Below are positions 17,349 through 26,890 of a stretch of DNA of 57,585 nucleotides, one piece after another. Where the stretch lies: contig JAHCKG010000027.1 of the NCBI GenBank assembly GCA_026125895.1, positions 1 through 57,585 of the forward strand. The letters are read 5' to 3'. Both the position numbers and the translations under genes were made by a program. Every line of letters starts with the position of its first letter. The first letter of the stretch is position 1. Under the pieces are notes generated by a model, which saw nothing but the letters and a program-made list of their open reading frames with translations, searched no databases and was not told where the DNA came from. Source of the stretch: Pseudolabrys sp. Its GTDB lineage: Bacteria > Pseudomonadota > Alphaproteobacteria > Rhizobiales > Xanthobacteraceae.

Positions 17349-19637
17349 ATGGCAAAGAAACCGATTCCCCCCGACAAAAGCGGCCCCCCCGGCGGCCTGA
17401 TCGAGGACGTGGCGCTGCAGTCGGCGCTCGAGGAGCGCTACCTCTCATACGCGCTGTCCACGATCATGAACCGCGCGCTGCCCGATGCGCGCGATGGCCT
17501 CAAGCCGGTGCACCGCCGCATCCTGCATGTGATGCGCTCGTTGCGCCTCGACCCCGGCGCCGCCTTCAAGAAGTCGGCCAAGGTGGTTGGCGACGTGATG
17601 GGCAATTTCCACCCGCACGGCGACCAGGCGATCTACGACGCCATGGTGCGTCTGGCGCAGGATTTCGCGCAGCGCTATCCGCTGGTCGATGGCCAGGGCA
17701 ACTTCGGCAACATCGACGGCGATAACCCGGCGGCGATGCGTTACACGGAATCGCGGCTGACCGACGTCGCCAAGCTGCTGCTCGACGGCCTCGACGAGGA
17801 CGCCGTCGATTTCCGCCCGAGCTATGACGGCTCCAACGAAGAGCCGGTGGTGCTGCCGGCTGCCATTCCCAATCTGCTCGCCAACGGCTCGCAAGGCATC
17901 GCCGTCGGCATGGCGACCTCGATCCCGCCGCACAACATCGCCGAGCTTGCCGACGCCGCGCTGCATTTGATTGAGACGCCGAACGCGCGCACCAAGACGC
18001 TCCTGAAATACGTCAAAGGCCCGGATTTCCCGACCGGCGGCATCATCGTCGATCCGCCGGAAGCGATCGCCGAAGCCTACAACACCGGCCGCGGCTCGTT
18101 CCGCGTCCGCGCGAAATGGTCGGTCGAAGAGGGCGCGCGCGGCACCTACAACATCGTCATCACCGAGATGCCGTATCTGGTGCAGAAGTCGCGCCTCGTG
18201 GAGAAGCTCGCCGAGCTGCTCAACGAGCGCAAGCTGCCGCTGGTCGCCGACATCCGCGATGAATCGGCCGAGGACGTGCGCCTGGTCATCGAGCCGCGCG
18301 CCCGCACCGTCGATGCCACCATCCTGATGGAGTCGCTGTTCAAGCTCACCGAGCTGGAGACGCGCATTCCGCTCAACATGAACGTGCTGGTGAAGGGCCG
18401 CGTGCCGAAGGTGCTCGGCCTTGCCGAAGCGCTGACCGAATGGCTCGAGCATCGCCGCGACGTGCTGGTGCGCCGCTCCAAGCATCGCTTGGCGGAAATC
18501 GAACATCGCCTCGAAGTGCTGGGCGGCTATCTCGTCGCCTATCTCAACCTCGACAAGGTCATCAAGATCATCCGCACCGAGGACGAGCCCAAGCCGGTGC
18601 TGATCAAGACCTTCAAGATCACCGAGGTGCAGGCCGACGCCATCCTCAACATGCGGCTGCGCAACTTGCGCAAGCTCGAGGAAATGGAAATCCGCGGCGA
18701 GGAAAAGCGCCTCAACGAGGAGCGTTCCGGCCTCAAGAAGCTGCTCGGCTCGACCGACCTGCAATGGAAGGCGATCGCCGGCCAGGTGCGGGACCTCAAG
18801 GTCCAGTTCGGCCCGAAGACGCCGCTCGGCAAGCGCCGCACCGATTTCTCGACCGCGCCGGAGCATGACGAAGCCGCGATCGAGGAAGCGCTTGCCGTAC
18901 GCGAGCCGATCACGGTCGTGGTGTCGGAGAAGGGCTGGATCCGCGCGCTGCGCGGCCACCAGTTCGATCTGTCCGGCGTCTCCTTCAAGACCGACGACAG
19001 TCTCAAATTCGCGTTCCAGACCGAGACCACGGCCAAGATCCTGATCTTTGCCGGCAACGGCAAATTCTACACGCTGGAAGCCTCCAAGCTGCCCGGCGGC
19101 CGCGGCCATGGCGAGCCGATCCGCATGTTCTTCGACATCGAGGCCGATTACGACATCGTCGCCGGTCTTGCTTATCAGGGCGGCCGCAAGTTCATCGTGG
19201 CGAGCTATCAGGGCAACGGCTTCGTCGTGCCGGAAGACGAATGTCTTGGCACCACGCGCAAGGGCAAACAGGTCCTGAACATCAAGGCGCCCGACAAGGC
19301 GGTGGCGATGACGGTGATCGACGGCGATACGCTCGCCGTGATCGGCGAGAATCGCAAGATGGTGGTCTTCCCGCTCGATCAGGTGCCGGAGATGACGCGC
19401 GGCCGCGGTGTCCGCCTGCAGCGCTATCTGCAGAAGGGCCTGTCCGACCTCGCCACCTTCAAGGCGTCCGAAGGCCTGTCCTGGGTCGATGGCGCCGGCC
19501 GCACGCAGACCATGACGATGAAGGAGTTGAAGGACTGGCACGCCAACCGCGCCGATGCCGGCCGCATCGCGCAGGGCCTGCCGAAGAACAACAAGTTCAA
19601 GGGCGCGCCGTCGCCGGCGAAGAAGGCGGAAGAGTAG
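17349..19637 (+). CDS. parC: DNA topoisomerase IV subunit A
   Basis: Breaks and rejoins DNA to unlink daughter chromosomes, with ParE. 762 residues from ATG 17349 ([12 protein letters not shown]). The winged-helix/tower core includes [27 protein letters not shown] and the active-site tyrosine in [10 protein letters not shown]. The C-terminal pinwheel is short and has no GyrA box (QRRGGKG-type), which separates ParC from GyrA. parE is not in this window. It is convergent with the thioesterase gene; a GC stem-loop lies between them. Confidence 0.95.
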   Translation: MAKKPIPPDKSGPPGGLIEDVALQSALEERYLSYALSTIMNRALPDARDGLKPVHRRILHVMRSLRLDPGAAFKKSAKVVGDVMGNFHPHGDQAIYDAMVRLAQDFAQRYPLVDGQGNFGNIDGDNPAAMRYTESRLTDVAKLLLDGLDEDAVDFRPSYDGSNEEPVVLPAAIPNLLANGSQGIAVGMATSIPPHNIAELADAALHLIETPNARTKTLLKYVKGPDFPTGGIIVDPPEAIAEAYNTGRGSFRVRAKWSVEEGARGTYNIVITEMPYLVQKSRLVEKLAELLNERKLPLVADIRDESAEDVRLVIEPRARTVDATILMESLFKLTELETRIPLNMNVLVKGRVPKVLGLAEALTEWLEHRRDVLVRRSKHRLAEIEHRLEVLGGYLVAYLNLDKVIKIIRTEDEPKPVLIKTFKITEVQADAILNMRLRNLRKLEEMEIRGEEKRLNEERSGLKKLLGSTDLQWKAIAGQVRDLKVQFGPKTPLGKRRTDFSTAPEHDEAAIEEALAVREPITVVVSEKGWIRALRGHQFDLSGVSFKTDDSLKFAFQTETTAKILIFAGNGKFYTLEASKLPGGRGHGEPIRMFFDIEADYDIVAGLAYQGGRKFIVASYQGNGFVVPEDECLGTTRKGKQVLNIKAPDKAVAMTVIDGDTLAVIGENRKMVVFPLDQVPEMTRGRGVRLQRYLQKGLSDLATFKASEGLSWVDGAGRTQTMTMKELKDWHANRADAGRIAQGLPKNNKFKGAPSPAKKAEE

Positions 19638-19643
19638 GTTCGC

Positions 19644-19665
19644 CGGGCGGCGCGCACCGCCCGGT
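19644..19665. terminator. stem-loop between convergent parC and thioesterase genes
   Basis: Perfect 8-bp stem CCGGGCGG / CCGCCCGG with a 6-nt loop. There is no T-tract on either side, so it is only a candidate terminator. Confidence 0.4.
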
Positions 19666-19671
19666 GTGCGC

Positions 19672-20112
19672 TTACGGCTTCGGCTTGAGCGTCTTCCACA
19701 CGCCCTGCGCGGTGGCCACGATACGCTCGCCGACGACGAGATCGGCGGCCATGAACACCACCGAGCGCGTGCGGCGCACGACGCGGCACCTGGCCTCGAC
19801 GAATTCGCCGATCTGCACCGCATCGACGAAATGCACGTCGAGCTGCACCGTGGCCTGCGGCTGCTTGCCGATGGCATACCAGCAGGCCATGCCCATCGAT
19901 CGGTCGGCGAAGGTCATCAGCATGCCGCCCTGGACGACGCCGCGGCGGTTGTGGTGCTTGTGTTCGGCCATGAAGCCGTAGCGATAGGCCTCGCCGTCCG
20001 GCTTCTGCCAGAACGGACCGATCAGGCCGATAAAACCTTCGTCCTGATAGGGCTCCCAGCCGGCCGTAGCGGGATCGAAGGGCGGGATCGGCGGAGGCGC
20101 GGCGTCGGTCAT
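19672..20112 (-). CDS. hotdog-fold thioesterase (PaaI/YbgC-like)
   Basis: A 146-residue single hotdog domain, the usual size. The active-site helix region is HNRRGVVQGGMLMTFADRSMG, with GG and an acidic residue as in PaaI-type acyl-CoA thioesterases. It probably hydrolyses an acyl-CoA or aryl-CoA thioester in the cytoplasm; the substrate is unknown. AGGA lies 8 nt before the ATG. It is the last gene of a minus-strand pair with the antiporter, 97 bp downstream of it. Confidence 0.82.
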   Translation of the reverse strand: MTDAAPPPIPPFDPATAGWEPYQDEGFIGLIGPFWQKPDGEAYRYGFMAEHKHHNRRGVVQGGMLMTFADRSMGMACWYAIGKQPQATVQLDVHFVDAVQIGEFVEARCRVVRRTRSVVFMAADLVVGERIVATAQGVWKTLKPKP

Positions 20113-20209
20113 GAACTCGTCCTGAAGGGGCAGGGACCCGCCGATACCACGGCAGGCCGCCGCCCGGTATCGAAAGCTGGTCGCGTCCGGCCTCCGGCCG
20201 GTGCATATC

Positions 20210-22510
20210 TCAACTGACGACGAAGACCAGCGACTGCGACGACTTCTCCAGCAGCGCGGCGGCGGTGTCGCCGAAATTCAGCTTCTCGCCGGGGCGCCGC
20301 GCCGTGCCCATGATGATCAGGTTGTGCTTGCGCCGCGCCGCTTCCTTGACGATAGCGACGTCGGCGGCATCGCTGGCGCGCACGGCGCTGCGGATATCGA
20401 CGGCGTAGGTTTCGCCGAGCGCCACGATCTCCTTGAGGATCGCCTCCTCGTTGCGGCGCGAGCGGCCCTTGTTGCCGGGCGCGACGTAGAGCGCGGTGAC
20501 CGGCGCGCGGTTGGCGCGCGCGATGGCGATCGCCACCTCGGCGGCGCGGCGCGACACCTCGGTGCCGTTGACCGGGACCAGAATGCTGATGGTGCCGTGC
20601 AGGGGATGCTTGCGGTGCTCGTCGCGGCCGTCGGCGATGATCAGCGGCCCCTCGAAGCCGGCCGCCAGATTGGCGACGTCGTCGTGGAACTGGTTCTTGC
20701 GCGCGATCATCTTGTCGAGGCCGACGATCATCGCGCCGTAGCCTTTCTCGGCTTCCTCGGCGACGGCCTCGGTGCTTGGCTGCTGCACCAGGGTCTCGAC
20801 CTCGATCTCCAGCTTGGTCTGGTCCTCGGCCGCCTTGGTATGCTCGGCGCGCTCGGCGACCTCGATCACGGTGCTGGCCGCATCCTTGGCCTTGGCGGTC
20901 TCCGCCTTGACCACCTTCTTGTCGTCCACATTGCCGTCGGTGATGTGCATGACGGTGGTCGGCATTTCGCGGGTGGCGGCGATAATGCCGGCGATGCGGC
21001 TGGCGAAGGTGCCGTTGGTGGAGTCGTCCACCGCGAGCAGGAGCCGCTCGAGATTGGGCAGGAAGCCTTTTTCCTCGAGCTCCTCGCGGTCGAGCCGCTG
21101 CTTCTCGTCCTTGCTCATCGGGATGCGCGACAGGGCCCAGCGCAAGGTCGGCGGCATCGCCATCGTGGTGATGACCGCCATGGCGACGATCATCGTGAAC
21201 AGGTTCTGGGTCAGCGCTCCCATCGACAGGCCGACCGAGGCGATGATGACTTCGGTCGAGCCGCGCGCGTTCATGCCGCAGGCCAGCGCAAAGCCTTCGC
21301 GCTTGGTCAAGCCGCCCAGTTCGGCGCCGACAAAGGCGCCGCCGAACTTGCCGATGCTCGCGATGAGGATGAGGCCGATGGTCGACCACAGGATCTCCGG
21401 GTTGGCCAGGATCGTGAGGTCGGCGGAGAGGCCGGCGAGGCCGAAGAATACCGGCGCGAAGAACGCCGTGATCAGCCCGCGCAACTGCTCGTCGATGTGC
21501 TTGGTCAGGATCGGCGACTCGCCGACCAGGATGCCGGCGACGAAGGCCCCGAGCACCGAGTGCACGCCGATGAGATGCGTGGTCAGCGCCATGACCGACA
21601 TGATGACGAGAATGGCGGTGATGACCGCATACTCGCTGACCAGCACGTCATTGGCAAAACGAATGGCATAGAACACCAGCCGGCGGCCGATGGTCAGGCT
21701 CACCACCATGAACACGAAGGTGCCGACCACGCTCTGCGCGATGGACAGCGCATCGACCTCGCCGTGCAGCGCCAGCGAGAAGATGATGGAGACGATGATC
21801 CAGCCGACGCTGTCGTCGATGATGGCGGAGGCGAGGATGACCTGGCCGACCGTGCGGCGCATGAAGTTCATCTCGCGCACCACCATAGCCACGATCTTGA
21901 CCGAGGCGATGGACAGGGCGGTGCCGAGGAACAGGGAAGTGATCAGCCGGTGGTCGGGATGCGGCAGCATGTCGGCCGGCATGAAATAGCCGAGCGCGAC
22001 GCCGCAGCCGAACGGCACGACGATGCCCATCAGCGACGCATAGACCGAGGCCCGGCCGGTCTTGCGCACGAGCTGGAGGTCCGTCTCCATGCCGGTCAGC
22101 AACAGCAGCAGCAGGATGCCGGCCTGCGAGATGCCGTCGATCATCGCCTTCTGCTCGGGCGTCCTCGGGAAGATCAGGTGCTGCCAGTCGGGGGCGAGCA
22201 GGCCGAAGAAGGAGGGCCCGAGCAGCAGGCCGGCGATCAGTTGCCCCATCACCGCCGGCTGGCCGATGCGCAGCATGGCCTCGCCGAGCAGGCGGCCGGT
22301 CAGCATCAGCGCCGCGAGCTGGGCGATGAAAATGACCTCGGAGGGGCCTTTGCCGCCCTCGGCGGCCAACGCCGGGCCGGCGGCGAACATCAGCGCGCCG
22401 GCCACGAGGATCAAGCTCGCTCGCCCGGCCTTAATGGATGGAAGGATCGACAGAAAAGCCCCCGTGCACCGCAAGTCCCTTGGGACCCGACAACGAGGCG
22501 GGTGCGGCAA
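20210..22510 (-). CDS. CPA2-type cation:proton antiporter fused to universal stress protein domains
   Basis: Up to 766 residues. Residues about 25-430 form a 12- to 13-helix Na+/H+-exchanger domain (GQPAVMGQLIAGLLLGP, HSVLGAFVAGILVGES, ACGMNARGSTEVIIA). The cytosolic part carries two Usp-like regions: one from about 465 (RLLLAVDDSTNGTFASRIAG) and one from about 640 (ISILVPVNGTEVSRRAAEVA). The second ends in GTARRPGEKLNFGDTAAALL, close to the Usp ATP-binding motif. It likely exchanges K+ or Na+ for H+ with nucleotide control, by inference. The start is uncertain: TTG at 22510 and a nearby TTG are both possible, and no ATG precedes the first membrane segment. It is divergent from mntH. Confidence 0.85.
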   Translation of the reverse strand: MPHPPRCRVPRDLRCTGAFLSILPSIKAGRASLILVAGALMFAAGPALAAEGGKGPSEVIFIAQLAALMLTGRLLGEAMLRIGQPAVMGQLIAGLLLGPSFFGLLAPDWQHLIFPRTPEQKAMIDGISQAGILLLLLLTGMETDLQLVRKTGRASVYASLMGIVVPFGCGVALGYFMPADMLPHPDHRLITSLFLGTALSIASVKIVAMVVREMNFMRRTVGQVILASAIIDDSVGWIIVSIIFSLALHGEVDALSIAQSVVGTFVFMVVSLTIGRRLVFYAIRFANDVLVSEYAVITAILVIMSVMALTTHLIGVHSVLGAFVAGILVGESPILTKHIDEQLRGLITAFFAPVFFGLAGLSADLTILANPEILWSTIGLILIASIGKFGGAFVGAELGGLTKREGFALACGMNARGSTEVIIASVGLSMGALTQNLFTMIVAMAVITTMAMPPTLRWALSRIPMSKDEKQRLDREELEEKGFLPNLERLLLAVDDSTNGTFASRIAGIIAATREMPTTVMHITDGNVDDKKVVKAETAKAKDAASTVIEVAERAEHTKAAEDQTKLEIEVETLVQQPSTEAVAEEAEKGYGAMIVGLDKMIARKNQFHDDVANLAAGFEGPLIIADGRDEHRKHPLHGTISILVPVNGTEVSRRAAEVAIAIARANRAPVTALYVAPGNKGRSRRNEEAILKEIVALGETYAVDIRSAVRASDAADVAIVKEAARRKHNLIIMGTARRPGEKLNFGDTAAALLEKSSQSLVFVVS

Positions 22511-22523
22511 AGTTCCCTAACTG

Positions 22524-22546
22524 TTGCAATTGCAAACTATTCGCAA
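22524..22546 (+). promoter_or_regulatory. putative Mur (manganese) operator with three TTGCAA-type hexamers before mntH
   Basis: TTGCAA occurs at 22524-22529 and 22530-22535, and TCGCAA at 22541-22546. The first two together form a perfect 12-bp palindrome; the second and third form an imperfect TTGC-AA/TT-GCAA palindrome. In this group the Fur homologue Mur represses mntH with manganese and binds hexamer repeats rather than a classic Fur box. The site overlaps a possible -35 (22530-22535) with TATCTG 17 bp later. Confidence 0.55.
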
Positions 22547-22637
22547 CTAGAGTATCTGGGAGAATGACGAACCCTCTGCGGTCCCGGGACCGGGACCTTT
22601 GAAACCGGTTTCGACCGGGGAGAGCGCCGGTTTTCAG

Positions 22638-23999
22638 ATGGATGCGATGAATTCCAAGGCCGGGGATGGTAGCTCGGATGGCTTTCGTTTGAGCCGCAGG
22701 GAGGGGGACCACCGCAGCCTTGCGGAAGTGCATGCCACGGTCGCGGTGCCGCTCCACGGGCACTGGCTGCGCCGTCTGCTGGCCTTCTCCGGCCCGGGCT
22801 ACATGGTCTCGGTCGGCTACATGGACCCGGGCAACTGGGCCACCGACCTCGCCGGCGGATCGAAGTTCGGTTACACGCTGCTCGCGGTCATCATGATCTC
22901 CAACCTGATGGCGATCCTGTTGCAGGCGCTGTCGGCGCGGCTCGGTATCGCCACGGGGCGCGATCTGGCGCAGGCCTGCCGCGATGCCTATCCGCGCCCG
23001 GTCGGCTGGCTGCTCTGGGTGGCCTGCGAACTTGCCATCATCGCCTGCGATCTGGCCGAGGTGATCGGCACCGCGATCGCGCTGAAGCTGCTGTTCGGCA
23101 TTCCGCTGGTCGGCGGCGCGCTGCTGACGGCGCTCGACGCCTTCCTGGTGCTGATGCTGATGAGCCGTGGCTTCCGTTATCTGGAGGCCTTCATCATCGC
23201 GCTGCTGATCGTCATCGCCTCGTGTTTCGCGGCGCAGATCGTTCTGGCGGCGCCGCCGGTCGCCGCGGTGTTCAAGGGCTTCATCCCGTCGCCGGAGATC
23301 GTCACTCATCCAGAGATGCTCTACATCGCCATCGGCATCCTCGGCGCCACCGTGATGCCGCATAACCTCTATCTGCATTCCTCGATCGTGCAGACGCGCG
23401 CCTATGAGCGCACCGAGGCGGGCAAGCGTAGCGCCATCCGTTTCGCCACCACGGACTCCACCATTGCGCTGATGCTGGCGCTGTTCGTCAATGCCGCCAT
23501 CCTCATCGTCGCGGCCGCGGTGTTCCACGCCGGCGGCAAGGACGTCGAGGAGATCGAGCAGGCGCACGCGCTGCTGTCGCCGCTGCTCGGCGTCGGCATC
23601 GCCTCGACCTTGTTCGCGGTGGCATTGCTCGCCTCGGGCCTCAACTCGACGGTGACCGCGACGCTTGCCGGCCAGATCGTGATGGAGGGCTTCCTCCATA
23701 TCCGCCTGCCGCACTGGCTGCGCCGCCTGATCACCCGCGCCATCGCCATCGTGCCGGTGGTCGTGGTCACCGCGCTCTATGGCGAGAGCGGCACGGCCAA
23801 GCTGCTGATCGCCAGCCAGGTCGTGCTGTCGATGCAGTTGCCCTTCGCGGTCATTCCGCTGGTGCAGTTCGTGTCCGACAAGCGCAAGATGGGGACCTTC
23901 GCCATCGCACGGCCGGTCGCCGCGCTGGCCTGGATCGTCGCCGGCATCATTGTCGTGCTGAACGTAAAGTTGCTGATCGAGACGTTTATGGGCTCTTGA
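22638..23999 (+). CDS. mntH: Nramp-family Mn2+/Fe2+ : H+ symporter
   Basis: Imports manganese (and often iron) into the cytoplasm. 453 residues from ATG 22638; an in-frame TTG at 22599 gives 466. About 11 membrane helices. The metal site is intact: MDPGN in helix 1 (DPGN motif) and [10 protein letters not shown] in helix 6. It has a soluble N-terminus of about 35 residues. A weak GGGAGAG precedes the ATG. A TTGCAA-repeat operator lies about 100 bp upstream, pointing to Mur control. A family B repeat begins 2 bp after the stop. Confidence 0.92.
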   Translation: MDAMNSKAGDGSSDGFRLSRREGDHRSLAEVHATVAVPLHGHWLRRLLAFSGPGYMVSVGYMDPGNWATDLAGGSKFGYTLLAVIMISNLMAILLQALSARLGIATGRDLAQACRDAYPRPVGWLLWVACELAIIACDLAEVIGTAIALKLLFGIPLVGGALLTALDAFLVLMLMSRGFRYLEAFIIALLIVIASCFAAQIVLAAPPVAAVFKGFIPSPEIVTHPEMLYIAIGILGATVMPHNLYLHSSIVQTRAYERTEAGKRSAIRFATTDSTIALMLALFVNAAILIVAAAVFHAGGKDVEEIEQAHALLSPLLGVGIASTLFAVALLASGLNSTVTATLAGQIVMEGFLHIRLPHWLRRLITRAIAIVPVVVVTALYGESGTAKLLIASQVVLSMQLPFAVIPLVQFVSDKRKMGTFAIARPVAALAWIVAGIIVVLNVKLLIETFMGS

Positions 24000-24000
24000 T

Positions 24001-24137
24001 CCGTCACCCTGAGGTGCGAGGCCCTTGGGCCGAGCCTCGAAGGGCGACGGCCCGTGATCGGGATAAAGCTGCACCGCATGGGGCCGTTTCATCCTTCGAG
24101 GCTCGCGCGTTTCCGCGCTCGCACCTCAGGATGACGG
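24001..24137. repeat. paired-palindrome intergenic repeat, family B
   Basis: Left half GTCACCCTGAGGTGCGAGGC...CGAGCCTCGAAGG and right half CCTTCGAGGCTCG...CGCACCTCAGGATGAC are inverted copies of each other, each able to fold alone. It fills the whole gap between the convergent mntH and bpt genes. A second copy is at 39159-39295. Confidence 0.85.
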
Positions 24138-24139
24138 GT

Positions 24140-24889
24140 CTACTTATCCACCCTTGTCCAGCCCGCCGGCATCAGGCGCTCCTGCGGCAGGAAGCGGCCC
24201 TTGTAATCCATCTTCTTCGAGCCCTGCACCCAGTAGCCGAGATAGACGTAGGGCAGGCCCATCGCCTTGGCGCGGGCAATGTGATCGAGGATCATGAAGG
24301 TGCCGAGCGAACGTTCGCCTTCGTCCGGATCGAAGAACGAATAGACCATCGACAACCCGTCCGATAGCACGTCGGTCAGGGCCACCGCCAGAAGCTGGCC
24401 GGCGCCGCGGTTGGTGAAGCCGGAATCGGCGTCGCGCTTGCGGTAGTTGACGACGCGGGTATCGACGTGGCTGTCCTCGATCATCATCGCGTAATCGAGC
24501 ACGGTCATGTCGGCCATGCCGCCGTCGCGGTGGCGCGCGTCGAGATAGGCGCGGAACACCGAATACTGCTCCGAGGTTGGCGCCGGCGTGCGCATGTCGC
24601 CGATGATGTCGGCGTTGAGTTCGAGGTTGCGCCGCATGTTGCGGGACGGCTTGAAGTCGTTGACGACGACGCGGACCGAGACGCAGGCGCGACAGGTCTC
24701 GCAGGCCGGGCGGTAGGCGATCGACTGGCTGCGGCGGAAGCCGCCATGGGTGAGCAGGTCGTTGAGCTCGCCGGCGCGGTCGCCGACCAGATGCGTGAAC
24801 ACCTTCCGCTCTTCCTGGCCCTTGAGATAAGGGCAGGGCGACGGCGCGGTCAGGTAGAATTGCGGCGTGTCGCGGGAATGCTGGGTCAA
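24140..24889 (-). CDS. bpt: aspartate/glutamate leucyltransferase (N-end rule)
   Basis: Adds leucine from Leu-tRNA to proteins with N-terminal Asp or Glu, marking them for ClpS/ClpAP. 249 residues. Family motifs seen are [41 protein letters not shown] with its cysteines, and [20 protein letters not shown]. It starts with TTG at 24889 ([18 protein letters not shown]), which matches the usual family N-terminus. It ends 3 bp from the repeat element. Confidence 0.92.
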   Translation of the reverse strand: MTQHSRDTPQFYLTAPSPCPYLKGQEERKVFTHLVGDRAGELNDLLTHGGFRRSQSIAYRPACETCRACVSVRVVVNDFKPSRNMRRNLELNADIIGDMRTPAPTSEQYSVFRAYLDARHRDGGMADMTVLDYAMMIEDSHVDTRVVNYRKRDADSGFTNRGAGQLLAVALTDVLSDGLSMVYSFFDPDEGERSLGTFMILDHIARAKAMGLPYVYLGYWVQGSKKMDYKGRFLPQERLMPAGWTRVDK

Positions 24890-24997
24890 GGTGTCGGGGC
24901 CGTGTCGTGAACCTGCCGGGCTGTCGTGTCGTCCCTCGGGACTCGGGTGAAGTCTAGCATTGCGCGGCCGCCGGGTTCCGTCAAAGGCGTGTTTAGG

Positions 24998-25513
24998 TTA
25001 GCCGGCGGGGGAATAGGCCCGCAGCGCCGCCGCCCGGCTGGCATTGTTAACGATCACCGTGCCCAGCAGGATATCGTGCAGCAGGCGCTTGCGGCGGTTG
25101 AAAAAGGCGACCAGCAGGATGAACGGCGTCAGCGCCGACACCGTAATCCAGAACAGCACGACGTGGACGGCGCCGAGCACGAAATAGGCTGGCGCGCCGT
25201 ACCAGGTGTGCATCTCCAGATCCATGACCCGCATGCCGATGGTCGCCGAGCGCTCGCTGCCGACGCCGAGGCCGAAATAGACGATCGCCCAGATCACCGA
25301 GGCCGGCGGCAGCAGCCAGTACAGCGCCCAGCCGAAGCCCAGGGTGATGATACCGAACACGAAGATCACCATGGCGGCCAGGATGACCGGGATGGCGATC
25401 AGGACGAAATCGATGAGAAAGGCGAGGATCCGGCGCGCCAGCACGCCGTCGAACAGCTCCGGATTGAGGTCCGGGTCATAGGCATGCGGTTTGACGTCCA
25501 TCGAGATCGACAT
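24998..25513 (-). CDS. RDD-family membrane protein
   Basis: 171 residues. The RDD signature appears as ARRILAFLIDFVLIAIP near residue 27, and RRKRLLHDILLGTVIV near the C-terminus is the second conserved patch. Three to four membrane helices are predicted by eye. RDD proteins are small inner-membrane proteins, some linked to ion exchange; the function here is unknown. It lies about 110 bp upstream of bpt on the same strand and is divergent from ilvA. Confidence 0.85.
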   Translation of the reverse strand: MSISMDVKPHAYDPDLNPELFDGVLARRILAFLIDFVLIAIPVILAAMVIFVFGIITLGFGWALYWLLPPASVIWAIVYFGLGVGSERSATIGMRVMDLEMHTWYGAPAYFVLGAVHVVLFWITVSALTPFILLVAFFNRRKRLLHDILLGTVIVNNASRAAALRAYSPAG

Positions 25514-25672
25514 GAGCGGGCCCCGAATTCAGGTCTGGTCAGCCTGGTTACCTTAGCCGGAAATGGATGGCGGCCGAAGGCTTCGCAAGGGGAACTACCG
25601 GTTGGCAGGGGCGGGTGACCTGCGGCATGGTGCGGCAGCGTTGCCGAATCCTTTGAAGCCGAGCCGCAAACC

Positions 25673-26890
25673 GTGACCGTCACCATCGCCGATATCGAGG
25701 CCGCCCGCAAAGTCATCGCCGGGGCCGTGCTGCGCACGCCGATGCTGCCGGCGCCGCGGCTGTCGGCGCTGACCGGCGCCGAGGTATTCGTGAAGTATGA
25801 AAACCTCCAGGTCACCAATTCGTTCAAGGATCGCGGCGCGCTCAACAAGCTGTCGTCGCTGACCGACGCCGAACGCAAGCGGGGCGTCGTCGCCATGTCA
25901 GCCGGCAACCATGCCCAGTCGGTCGCCTATCACGCCGCCCGGCTCGGTATTCCGGCGACCATCGTCATGCCGGTGACGACGCCGTATGTGAAGGTCGCGG
26001 CGACGCGCTCGCACGGCGCCGAGGTGGTGCTGCACGGCGAAACGGTGGCCGACGCGCAGGCGCGCTGCGAGGAGATCCAGGCCGAGCGCGGCATGACCCT
26101 CGTGCATCCGTACGACGACGAGAAGGTGATTGCCGGGCAGGGCACCATCGCGCTGGAGATGTTCGAGGACTTGCCTGATTTGGACATGATGGTGATCCCG
26201 ATCGGCGGCGGCGGGCTCATTTCCGGCAATGCCATCGCCGCCAAGGCGCTCAATCCGAAGATCGAGATCGTCGGCGTCGAGGCGATGCTTTATCCGTCGG
26301 TGTGGAACGCGCTCGAGCACGGCAACCGCACGATCGGCGGGCCGACGCTCGCCGAAGGCATCGCCGTCAAGAACGTCGGCAAACTGACGCTGCCGATCAT
26401 CCGCGAGCTCGTCTCCGACGTGCTGCTGGTCGATGAGGCGCATCTCGAGCGCGCGGTGAACGCCTACCTGACGCTGCAGAAGACCATGGCGGAAGGTGCC
26501 GGTGCTGCCGGTCTTGCCGCGCTTCTCGCCGAGCCGGTGCGCTTCCGCGGCAAGCGCGTCGGCCTCGTCCTGTGCGGCGGCAATATCGATCCGCGCATTC
26601 TCGCCTCGATCATGGTGCGCGAACTGGAGCGCGAGACGCGCATCATCTCGTTCCGCCTTACCATCCCCGACCAGCCCGGTGTGCTCGGCCTGATCGCGAC
26701 GCGGCTCGGCGCCATGGGCGCCAACATTCTCGAGGTCGAGCACCGCCGCCAGTTGCTGGATGTGCCGGCCAAGGGCGCCAGCCTCGACGTCATGATCGAG
26801 ACGCGCGACGCCGCGCATGCGCGTGAGGTGATCGCGGCGATGGCGGCCGACGGCTACAAGCCGGTGCGGCTCGGCACCGGACCGCTCTAG
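25673..26890 (+). CDS. ilvA: threonine ammonia-lyase with ACT domain
   Basis: Deaminates L-threonine to 2-oxobutanoate, the entry to isoleucine synthesis. 405 residues. PLP lysine is Lys52 in TNSFKDRGALNKL; the phosphate loop is IGGGGLISG; the C-terminal LCGGNID segment follows. A single ACT-like domain (about 325-400, FRLTIPDQPGVLGLIATRLG) marks the shorter, one-ACT type, which may be catabolic or biosynthetic. It starts with GTG at 25673. Its stop overlaps by 4 bp with the convergent SulP gene. Confidence 0.9.
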   Translation: MTVTIADIEAARKVIAGAVLRTPMLPAPRLSALTGAEVFVKYENLQVTNSFKDRGALNKLSSLTDAERKRGVVAMSAGNHAQSVAYHAARLGIPATIVMPVTTPYVKVAATRSHGAEVVLHGETVADAQARCEEIQAERGMTLVHPYDDEKVIAGQGTIALEMFEDLPDLDMMVIPIGGGGLISGNAIAAKALNPKIEIVGVEAMLYPSVWNALEHGNRTIGGPTLAEGIAVKNVGKLTLPIIRELVSDVLLVDEAHLERAVNAYLTLQKTMAEGAGAAGLAALLAEPVRFRGKRVGLVLCGGNIDPRILASIMVRELERETRIISFRLTIPDQPGVLGLIATRLGAMGANILEVEHRRQLLDVPAKGASLDVMIETRDAAHAREVIAAMAADGYKPVRLGTGPL

